This document shows, in pieces, positions 6,420 to 10,913 of a stretch of 10,913 nucleotides of DNA. Made by a program: the position numbers and the translations under genes. A model generated the notes under the pieces. The model was not told the DNA's origin. It was given only the letters and a program-made list of their open reading frames with translations, and made no database searches. Each line of letters begins with the position of its first letter. Positions within the stretch are counted from its first letter, which is position 1. This DNA is from Clostridiales bacterium (lineage in GTDB: Bacteria; Bacillota; Clostridia; Oscillospirales; Oscillospiraceae): assembly GCA_012728025.1 (NCBI GenBank), contig JAAYFX010000059.1, positions 1-10,913 on the forward strand, given 5' to 3'.

Positions 6420-7310
6420 TTGAACAAACGTCTGATGCTAATCCTTAATCCATCTGCGGGCAAGGGCTCCGGTGTTAAATCCTTGGGTAAGGTTCTTGAA
6501 ATTTTATATCTTGGCGGGTATCTGCCCACGGTTTACTTCACAGGCGGTGAGGGCGATGCCACAAGGCTGGTTTTGGAGCAGGGCCACTTATACGATTGTG
6601 TTACCTGTATCGGCGGCGACGGAACCTTGAGTGAAACTGTGGCAGGGCTTGCCCAGCTTGAAAGCCCGCCTCTTTTAGGCTATATTCCTCAAGGTACTAC
6701 AAACGATGTGGCATCAAGCCTAAAGCTTCCTAAGTCTCCCGCTGCCGCAGCCAGAACGATAGCTTGGGGCAAGCCTGTGTCTCTTGACGTAGGAAGGTTT
6801 AATTCAGAAAACTACTTTACTTATATTGCCGCCTTCGGCGCTTTTACAGAAGTCAGCTATGAAACCCCCAAAGAAACAAAGCAAACTCTGGGGCATTTGG
6901 CCTATGTGCTTCATGCAATGACCCAACTTCCAAAGCTTACCTCCTATTACACCACTGTCGAGTGCGACGATGAAGTTATCAGCGGGGATTTGGTTTTTGG
7001 CAGCGTTTCAAACAGCCGCTCTCTCGCTGGTTTAGTAAAGCTTGATACCTCAACTCAGGAGCTTAACGATGGGCTTTTTGAGGTTATACTTATAAAAACT
7101 CCAAAAAGTGTTTTGGAGATGAATGAAATTGTTAAAGATGTACTCTCCCGCAATTTTTCCGGCGGGCAGGTTACCATGCTCAAAAGTAAAAATGTGCGCT
7201 TCACCTTTGAGCAGCCTGTAAAATGGACAAGAGACGGGGAAAGCGGCGGAGCACATCGGCAGGTTACTCTTGAAAATATTAACTCCGCAATAAAAATTAT
7301 GGTTAACTAG
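6420..7310 (+). CDS. Diacylglycerol kinase-type lipid kinase (YegS/DgkB family)
   Basis: This is a soluble ATP-dependent lipid kinase of the DAGK catalytic family; in Firmicutes such enzymes (DgkB) return diacylglycerol to phosphatidic acid for phospholipid synthesis. The family signature is complete: LILNPSAGKGSG near the N-terminus, the nucleotide-binding GGDGT at residues 65-69, PQGTTND at 90-96, the C-terminal-domain DGLFEVILI, and a late DGESGG segment. At 296 residues it is full length, and it has no evident membrane segment, so it probably acts at the inner membrane face. The start is TTG at 6420, supported by GGAGGGAG at 6408-6415. It is transcribed alone from a consensus promoter with a dyad after it. 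The exact substrate (diacylglycerol or another lipid alcohol) cannot be read from sequence. Confidence 0.9.
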   Translation: MNKRLMLILNPSAGKGSGVKSLGKVLEILYLGGYLPTVYFTGGEGDATRLVLEQGHLYDCVTCIGGDGTLSETVAGLAQLESPPLLGYIPQGTTNDVASSLKLPKSPAAAARTIAWGKPVSLDVGRFNSENYFTYIAAFGAFTEVSYETPKETKQTLGHLAYVLHAMTQLPKLTSYYTTVECDDEVISGDLVFGSVSNSRSLAGLVKLDTSTQELNDGLFEVILIKTPKSVLEMNEIVKDVLSRNFSGGQVTMLKSKNVRFTFEQPVKWTRDGESGGAHRQVTLENINSAIKIMVN

Positions 7311-7338
7311 GTTAAGATACAGCCTTTTTGTCTTGGGC

Positions 7339-7388
7339 AGAGCAAACCGCCGCAAAAGATAAACTTTGCGGCGGTTTGCTCTTATTTT
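7339..7388 (+). terminator. Intrinsic terminator of the lipid-kinase gene, between convergent genes
   Basis: AGAGCAAACCGCCGCAAA (7339-7356) pairs perfectly with its complement at 7365-7382, an 18-bp stem with an 8-nt loop, followed by TTATTTT on the plus strand. The stem reaches the dpaB stop codon from the other side. On the minus strand no T-run follows, so for dpaB it would be a 3' hairpin rather than a canonical terminator. Confidence 0.9.
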
Positions 7389-7960
7389 GCCCCCAAAAGC
7401 ATGGGCTGAAGCTGTTTTCCTTCCAGCGCCATATCAATGGATTTTTTTAAAAGGCTTAAATCCGAGATAAGGGAATAGGGCTTTCCCACAGGGTCATCCT
7501 GACCAAAGGGAACAAAATATACATTCTTACGGTTAATCATCTCTCCTATGTTTGCGGCGTTTGCCGAAAGGCCATCGTTAGTTGACACCGCTATAACAAG
7601 GGGTCTGCCGTTTCTAAGATGTGCCTTACAGGCCATTGTAACGCTGCTGTCGGCTATGCCGCCGGAGAGCTTTGCCAAGGTGTTTCCCGTACAGGGGGCC
7701 ACAGCCAGAACATCAAAAAGTTTTTTCGGCCCTATTGGCTCGGCCGCTGTTATGCTGGAGATTATTTCTTTCCCCGATATGCTTCCCAGCCGCTTTTTGG
7801 CGTCTTCCGCCTTGCCAAAGCGTGTGTCTATCTCAAAGGCATTTTCGGACATTATAACAGTGAGGTCAAAATCTTCTGCCAACTTTTCAGCCACAGGCAT
7901 AATTTTATCGAAGGTGCAATAGGAGCCGCACACCGCAAGCCCCAGCCGTATTTCAGACAT
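7382..7960 (-). CDS. dpaB: Dipicolinate synthase subunit B
   Basis: This is a flavoprotein-family subunit that with DpaA converts the dihydrodipicolinate-pathway intermediate to dipicolinic acid, made in the mother cell and loaded as the calcium chelate into the spore core. Visible family features are the N-terminal GLAVCGSYCTFDK (7-19), the flavin-site-like PCTGNTLAKLSGGIADS (89-105), and STNDGLSANAANIG (126-139). At 192 residues it is full length. ATG at 7960 has GGAGG at 7971-7967 with a 6-nt gap. It is the second gene of a minus-strand pair with dpaA; the 94-nt gap between them contains two hairpins. asd-dapG-dapA, which follow in Bacillus subtilis, are absent here and dpaB ends convergently against the lipid-kinase gene. 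Confidence 0.95.
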   Translation of the reverse strand: MSEIRLGLAVCGSYCTFDKIMPVAEKLAEDFDLTVIMSENAFEIDTRFGKAEDAKKRLGSISGKEIISSITAAEPIGPKKLFDVLAVAPCTGNTLAKLSGGIADSSVTMACKAHLRNGRPLVIAVSTNDGLSANAANIGEMINRKNVYFVPFGQDDPVGKPYSLISDLSLLKKSIDMALEGKQLQPMLLGAK

Positions 7961-7980
7961 TTGTAACCTCCATGCTGTTT

Positions 7981-8007
7981 CCTTCCCATTAAGGGCTTTC
8001 GGGAAGG
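7981..8007 (-). repeat. Hairpin just upstream of the dpaB ribosome-binding site
   Basis: CCTTCCC (7981-7987) and GGGAAGG (8001-8007) are perfect 7-bp inverted arms around 13 nt, which themselves contain AAG/CTT. In the dpaA-dpaB transcript the hairpin ends 9 nt before the dpaB GGAGG. Function unknown. Confidence 0.45.
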
Positions 8008-8010
8008 GCG

Positions 8011-8048
8011 GACACAGAGCCGCTGAAAATTCGGCTCTGTGTCTTTTT
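8011..8048 (+). terminator. Terminator-like hairpin, plus-oriented, inside the minus-strand dpa operon
   Basis: GACACAGAGCCG (8011-8022) pairs perfectly with CGGCTCTGTGTC (8032-8043), 12 bp with a 9-nt loop, followed by TTTTT (8044-8048) on the plus strand. Both flanking genes are on the minus strand, where the hairpin has no T-run. It would therefore stop antisense transcription, or act only as an RNA hairpin between the dpa cistrons. Confidence 0.6.
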
Positions 8049-8054
8049 GTGCGG

Positions 8055-8924
8055 CTACTTGGTTTTTTGCCGCTCGTTTATAATGTTTAAAACTGTTTCC
8101 TTAATAATCCTCCCTGCCGTTACCGGTGCCGTTTCTGCAGGCAGCCCCAGCGCCCATATGGTGTTAAGGTCAAGCTCACGAGCCGCCTCAAAATCTGTGC
8201 CGCCAGGGTTTGAGGCAAGGTCAATAATCAAAGCATCTCTTTTAAGCCGCTCAAGCCTTGGCCTGTCGAGTATCATTGCGGGAACAGTGTTTATAACTGT
8301 GTCAAACTCTGAAAGCTCTCCCATAAGCTTTCGTGTATCAAGGGCCTTGCAGCCCATAGCTCGTATATTTGCCATATCGGCTTCCCGCCTTGCGGACACT
8401 GTTACATAAGCGCCCAAATCACGAAGGCGCTCTGCCAGCATTTTTCCTATACGCCCCGCCCCAATTATAAGGATGCGGCTTTCCCATATCGTAATGGGCG
8501 AGTTGCGCAGCAGCACCGAGATTGCGCCCTCGGCTGTTGCCAAAGCATTTAAAACCACAAGCTCTTCCCTTTGAAAATAATCAACCAGCTCTAAAGGCAG
8601 CTTTGAGGCAAGATTAATGAGTTTTTCGTCGGGTTTTCCGGCGCAGATAAGGCAGCCGTCCGGCAGCTGCTTAATAAGCTCATAAGGGTCGTGGGTAAAG
8701 GCGCTTAGCGGCGCATTCAACTTCCCCCGGGTATTCACAACGGGCAGTGGTAAAATTACGCAGTCAGCCCCGGTGGAAGCAAGCTTCGCCGTTAATCCGC
8801 AGCATTTTACCGTCCCCTCCGGCGCATTATCCAGCGCATAGGTGCAGATTTCGTGGCCATCTTCCTCAAGGGCCATAGCCAGAGAGACCATGCGCATATC
8901 CCCGCCGATAACGGTAAATTTCAT
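8055..8924 (-). CDS. dpaA: Dipicolinate synthase subunit A
   Basis: This is the NAD(P)-binding subunit of dipicolinate synthase, acting with DpaB in the mother cell during late sporulation. The N-terminal DpaA domain opens with FTVIGGDMRMVSLA; a second Rossmann unit carries the dinucleotide loop GAGRIG at 155-160 inside ILIIGAGRIGKMLAERL. The late ASNPGGTDF and GLPAETAPVTAG segments are typical of the family. It has 289 residues, close to the usual 290-300. ATG at 8924 has GGAAGGAAGT at 8940-8931 and a 6-nt gap. The promoter just upstream looks like a sigma-K site, matching the known sigma-K control of spoVF in Bacillus subtilis. Many Clostridium species lack dpaAB and use an Etf-type protein instead, so its presence is informative about lineage. 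Confidence 0.95.
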   Translation of the reverse strand: MKFTVIGGDMRMVSLAMALEEDGHEICTYALDNAPEGTVKCCGLTAKLASTGADCVILPLPVVNTRGKLNAPLSAFTHDPYELIKQLPDGCLICAGKPDEKLINLASKLPLELVDYFQREELVVLNALATAEGAISVLLRNSPITIWESRILIIGAGRIGKMLAERLRDLGAYVTVSARREADMANIRAMGCKALDTRKLMGELSEFDTVINTVPAMILDRPRLERLKRDALIIDLASNPGGTDFEAARELDLNTIWALGLPAETAPVTAGRIIKETVLNIINERQKTK

Positions 8925-8951
8925 GCAATCACTTCCTTCCGGTTTTCAATA

Positions 8952-8978
8952 CATAATATGATAGCTCTTAAAATTCGT
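8952..8978 (-). promoter_or_regulatory. Sigma-K-like promoter of dpaA-dpaB
   Basis: Read on the minus strand, AC (8978-8977), a 16-nt spacer and CATATTATG (8960-8952) match the mother-cell sigma-K pattern AC-N16-CATAnnnTA with one mismatch in the final position. The predicted start falls near 8945, about 20 nt before the dpaA ATG and just ahead of its Shine-Dalgarno. A sigma-E or sigma-G reading of the -10 is possible, but the -35 fits sigma-K best. Confidence 0.55.
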
Positions 8979-9053
8979 GCCTTTAAAAAGCATGGATATA
9001 ATGCCTCTGCTTTGGATTTTTTTAAAGATTTCGTTAATTAATAAAAATTTAAT

Positions 9054-9068
9054 TAATAATTATTACCA
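9054..9068. promoter_or_regulatory. Fur/PerR-type box at the perR promoter
   Basis: TAATAAT-T-ATTACCA has the 7-1-7 layout of Fur-family operators: 12 of 14 arm positions match TGATAAT-n-ATTATCA and 11 of 14 match the Bacillus PerR box. Its core TAATAATTATTA (9054-9065) is a perfect palindrome. It ends 6 nt before the -35 of the perR promoter, so autoregulation is the simple inference. The region is AT-rich, which raises the chance of a spurious match. Confidence 0.5.
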
Positions 9069-9074
9069 TTATTA

Positions 9075-9103
9075 TTGACAGTGATAATTTCATTTGCTAG
9101 AAT
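9075..9103 (+). promoter_or_regulatory. Sigma-A promoter of perR-dfx-rbr
   Basis: TTGACA (9075-9080), a 17-nt spacer and TAGAAT (9098-9103) match consensus at 11 of 12 positions. The predicted start is near 9110, giving a leader of about 26 nt. Confidence 0.75.
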
Positions 9104-9135
9104 ATAGAGTATATGATGAAAGGGGATGAGCAACG

Positions 9136-9531
9136 ATGGACGTGAAAAGCAGAACTCTTCGCAACACCCATCAGCGGCAGCTTGTACTGGATATAGTCAG
9201 GTCCAGCTTTGATCATCCTACTGCGGGCGAAGTATATGAAAGAGCCAGACTGCAAGACTCAACCATAAGTAAGGGAACAGTTTACAGAAACCTTAAGCTT
9301 CTTTCAGAGCTTGGGGAAATAAGAAAACTGGAGATGCCCTTCGGTTCTGACCATTACGATTTTAACCTAGAAGAACATTATCACTTTCTTTGCCGCCGCT
9401 GCAATAAGACTGTGGATTTGAGCATAGAGTACCGCAAGGAATTAAACGAAGTGCCGCCGCCCGCAGCCGGATATTCAATTGAGCAGCACAGGCTTCTTTT
9501 AATCGGACTATGCTCGGATTGTAACACCTGA
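9136..9531 (+). CDS. perR: PerR-like peroxide-sensing Fur-family repressor
   Basis: This is a metal-dependent DNA-binding repressor of the Fur family with the PerR ligand set. Compared with Bacillus subtilis PerR as I recall it, all key residues keep one constant offset of 10: regulatory-site H27, D75, H81, H83 and D94 (PerR H37, D85, H91, H93, D104), and the structural-zinc cysteines C86, C89, C126 and C129 (PerR C96, C99, C136, C139). The Asp at the D104 position is the feature tied to peroxide sensitivity. The winged-helix recognition region is KGTVYRNLKLL at 46-56. It has 131 residues; ATG at 9136 is preceded by AAAGGGG at 9119-9125. It leads an operon with dfx (46-nt gap) and rbr, both detoxification genes of known PerR regulons, and has a Fur/PerR-type box by its promoter. 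Confidence 0.9.
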   Translation: MDVKSRTLRNTHQRQLVLDIVRSSFDHPTAGEVYERARLQDSTISKGTVYRNLKLLSELGEIRKLEMPFGSDHYDFNLEEHYHFLCRRCNKTVDLSIEYRKELNEVPPPAAGYSIEQHRLLLIGLCSDCNT

Positions 9532-9583
9532 CCACCAACTTGTCTATAAAGCAATTTTCAATAATTTTAAGGGGGATATGAAA

Positions 9584-9961
9584 ATGAGCAAAGCTAAATT
9601 TTTTCTCTGCCGTCACTGCGGAAACCTTGTCAGTATGGTACATTCTTCGGGAGTGCCCATGGTCTGCTGCGGTGAAAACATGACTGAGCTTACAGCAAAC
9701 ACAGCCGATGCCGCCGGAGAAAAGCACGTTCCCGTAGTAACGGTAGACGGCAACACCGTAACGGTAAAGGTCAGCTCCGTAATCCACCCCATGGAGGAAG
9801 AACATTACATCCAGTGGATATACCTCGAAACTGAAAAGGGCGGTCAGATAAAACATCTTAAGCCCGGCGAGGAGCCTGTGGCCGTCTTTGTTGTTGAGGA
9901 TGACGAACCGGTTGGTGCGTATGAATACTGCAACCTCCACAGTCTGTGGTACGGTGCATAA
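9584..9961 (+). CDS. dfx: Desulfoferrodoxin (two-iron superoxide reductase)
   Basis: This cytosolic enzyme reduces superoxide to hydrogen peroxide without making oxygen, suiting anaerobes. Numbered from ATG 9584, the N-terminal desulforedoxin-like center I has C9, C12, C28 and C29. The catalytic center II Fe(His4Cys) has H48, H68, H74, C116 and H119, and the conserved E46-K47 pair precedes the first histidine. Having center I cysteines makes it the 2Fe class. I chose ATG 9584 (125 residues) because the G-run at 9571-9575 sits 8 nt upstream, while the in-frame ATG at 9578 is only 2 nt away; 9584 also gives ligand numbers within about one residue of characterised homologues. It is second in the perR operon. 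The peroxide it produces is the substrate of the following rubrerythrin. Electrons normally come from a rubredoxin, and no stand-alone one is seen here. Confidence 0.95.
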   Translation: MSKAKFFLCRHCGNLVSMVHSSGVPMVCCGENMTELTANTADAAGEKHVPVVTVDGNTVTVKVSSVIHPMEEEHYIQWIYLETEKGGQIKHLKPGEEPVAVFVVEDDEPVGAYEYCNLHSLWYGA

Positions 9962-10013
9962 AAGCTTGACCATGGGGTCAAATAAAATTATTTTTACATA
10001 AGGAGATTATTCC

Positions 10014-10676
10014 ATGGAATTTTATCGTTGTCCGGTATGTGGATATATTGAAGAAGGCCCTCTGCCCGCCGGCTATAAGTGTCCTCGCTGCAAGCAGCCC
10101 GGAGATATTTTTGTAAAAATAGATTCCGACGAAAGCTGCGATAACCCCTATTGCGGAACAAAAACAGAAGAAAACCTTAAGGAAGCCTTTGCCGGCGAGA
10201 GTATGGCTCGCAACAAATACACATATTTTGCAGAGGTTTGCCAGAGAGAGGGCTTTGAGCAGCTTGCTCACATTTTCCTAAAAACCGCAAGAAACGAGCA
10301 GGAGCATGCTCGTCTCTGGTTTGAGGAGCTTGGCGGAATAGGCAACACCGCCAGAAACCTTGAGGCGGCAGCCGATGGCGAAAACTACGAATGGACAGAT
10401 ATGTACGACCGTTTTGCCAAGGAAGCCGAAGAAGAGGGTTTCCCCGAACTGGCCGCAAAGTTCCGTTTAGTAGGCGACATCGAAAAGCACCACGAGGAGC
10501 GCTATCGTGCCCTTCTCAAGAATGTGGAAACACGTCAGGTATTTGAAAAGAGCGAAATAAGCGTTTGGGAATGTCGTGTTTGCGGACATATTGTTGTTGG
10601 CAAACGTACCCCCGAACTCTGCCCCGTTTGCAAAAACTCAAAGAGCTTCTTTGAGCTACGCAAGGAAAACTACTAA
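10014..10676 (+). CDS. rbr: Rubrerythrin with rubredoxin-like domains at both ends
   Basis: This is a diiron peroxidase that reduces hydrogen peroxide to water with electrons passed through rubredoxin-type iron. Three domains are visible in 220 residues. A short N-terminal rubredoxin-like unit has C6-x2-C9 and C23-x2-C26. The four-helix diiron domain (about 50-172) has E62 (in AFAGES), E95 and H98 (in NEQEHA), E123 and E126 (in GENYEW), and E157-x2-H160. A C-terminal rubredoxin domain has C187-x2-C190 and C203-x2-C206. Classical rubrerythrin has only the C-terminal domain and reverse rubrerythrin only the N-terminal one, so this protein combines both layouts. C42 and C47 in the first linker are extra cysteines. 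AAGGAG at 10000-10005 supports ATG 10014. It is the last gene of the perR operon, 52 nt after dfx, and is followed by a strong terminator. Confidence 0.93.
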   Translation: MEFYRCPVCGYIEEGPLPAGYKCPRCKQPGDIFVKIDSDESCDNPYCGTKTEENLKEAFAGESMARNKYTYFAEVCQREGFEQLAHIFLKTARNEQEHARLWFEELGGIGNTARNLEAAADGENYEWTDMYDRFAKEAEEEGFPELAAKFRLVGDIEKHHEERYRALLKNVETRQVFEKSEISVWECRVCGHIVVGKRTPELCPVCKNSKSFFELRKENY

Positions 10677-10685
10677 AAATCTTTT

Positions 10686-10720
10686 ATGTTCCGGCGGAGA
10701 CCTCCGCCGGAACATTTTTT
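10686..10720 (+). terminator. Intrinsic terminator of perR-dfx-rbr
   Basis: ATGTTCCGGCGGAG (10686-10699) faces its exact complement at 10702-10715. With a realistic four-base loop this is a 13-bp stem, followed by TTTTTT at 10715-10720. Confidence 0.95.
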
Positions 10721-10764
10721 ATTATAAAAATATTGCGGCCGTAGGATTATACTACGGCCGCAAT
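10721..10764 (-). terminator. Intrinsic terminator of the chemotaxis-protein gene
   Basis: ATTGCGGCCGTAG (10732-10744) pairs perfectly with CTACGGCCGCAAT (10752-10764), 13 bp with a 7-nt loop. On the minus strand the stem is followed by ATTTTTATAAT (10731-10721). It sits 41 nt after the minus-strand stop codon at 10806 and faces the rbr terminator. Confidence 0.8.
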
Positions 10765-10805
10765 TGCTATCTTATTTCTTTTTGTTTTTCTCGTCTTAAT
10801 TCGTT

Positions 10806-10913
10806 TTAAAGCTGAAACTGTTCCACAAGACTCTTCAAAACTGCCGCCTGACTGGAAAGTTCTTCACTGGCGGCCGCCGACTCTTCACTGGTGGCAGAGT
10901 TCATCTGAACAAC
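10806..10913 (-). CDS. Methyl-accepting chemotaxis protein, C-terminal end (partial)
   Basis: The window edge cuts this gene, leaving the last 35 codons plus TAA (10808-10806) on the minus strand. The visible residues include SATSEESAAASEELSSQA followed by a short VLKSLVEQFQL end, the classic terminal methylation helix of bacterial chemoreceptors, where Glu/Gln side chains are modified by CheR and CheB. The heptad-like Ala/Ser/Glu pattern fits the long cytoplasmic coiled coil. The sensory and membrane parts lie outside the window, so ligand and topology are unknown. The 3' end lies convergent to rbr with separate terminators. Confidence 0.88.
   Translation of the reverse strand, partial: VVQMNSATSEESAAASEELSSQAAVLKSLVEQFQL

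Noticed and set aside
8981..9027. Inverted repeat CTTTAAAAA...TTTTTAAAG in the dpaA-perR gap
   Set aside because: The arms are almost all A/T around a 29-nt loop, so a match is easily due to base composition.
8958..9041. 27-codon plus-strand frame (MIALKIRAFKKHGYN...) between dpaA and perR
   Set aside because: The residues look protein-like, but there is no ribosome-binding site or promoter and it covers the dpaA promoter. It could be a gene remnant, but nothing supports that.
9082..9097. Second Fur-like half site TGATAAT inside the perR promoter spacer
   Set aside because: Only the left arm fits the 7-1-7 pattern; the right arm matches poorly.
9966..9981. Small hairpin TTGACC/GGTCAA between dfx and rbr
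   Set aside because: A 6-bp stem with the T-run about 10 nt away is not a convincing terminator, and no promoter follows for rbr. It is more likely neutral or a weak processing site.
1..10913. CRISPR arrays, insertion sequences, tRNA/rRNA genes, prophage or defence genes
   Set aside because: No regularly spaced repeats, transposase motifs, cloverleaf folds or phage-type genes were seen. The content is ordinary chromosomal genes.

Overview
The window reads as chromosomal DNA from an anaerobic, endospore-forming member of the Clostridia (Firmicutes). Support comes from the spore genes (a YlmC/YmxH-family protein and both dipicolinate synthase subunits), the anaerobe-type oxygen defence set (PerR-like regulator, desulfoferrodoxin, rubrerythrin), purine-rich Shine-Dalgarno sequences with some GTG and TTG starts, and strong stem-plus-T-tract terminators. 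Genus cannot be fixed from this sequence alone. Coding regions are uniform in style and I see no mobile element, CRISPR array, tRNA or rRNA.

Layout, left to right. (1) 32-340, a small PRC-barrel spore protein with its own terminator. (2) 510-4103, a monocistronic pyruvate carboxylase unit: promoter, a leader with a 10-bp inverted repeat, the 1140-residue gene and a terminator. (3) 4238-6231, the translation operon rpsB-tsf, preceded by a long, strongly structured leader RNA and followed by two tandem hairpins. (4) 6260-7387, a lipid-kinase gene driven by a perfect consensus sigma-A promoter with a dyad just downstream of it. (5) 8978-7382 on the minus strand, dpaA-dpaB, making the spore-core compound dipicolinate, with a good sigma-K-like promoter and two hairpins between the genes. 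(6) 9054-10720, an operon perR-dfx-rbr, divergent from dpaA, with a Fur/PerR-type box beside its promoter. (7) 10913-10806 on the minus strand, the last 35 codons of a methyl-accepting chemotaxis protein, with its own terminator facing the rbr terminator.

How the genes work together. The best-connected group is perR-dfx-rbr. A peroxide-sensing repressor with every PerR metal ligand in register sits in front of a superoxide reductase (superoxide to peroxide) and a rubrerythrin (peroxide to water), so the operon can carry out the full detoxification sequence under peroxide control. The rubrerythrin has a rubredoxin-type domain at each end, which may serve in place of a separate rubredoxin gene, as none is seen here. 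dpaA-dpaB and the PRC-barrel protein are sporulation functions; in Bacillus subtilis ymxH lies directly upstream of the dpa genes, whereas here pyc, rpsB-tsf and the lipid kinase lie between them and dpa is inverted. pyc and rpsB-tsf are core metabolism and translation.

I did not find a wholly new multi-gene system. The features most worth a second look are regulatory or architectural: the rpsB leader RNA, the three-domain rubrerythrin, the pyc and lipid-kinase promoter dyads, and the plus-oriented terminator-like hairpin lodged inside the minus-strand dpa operon.
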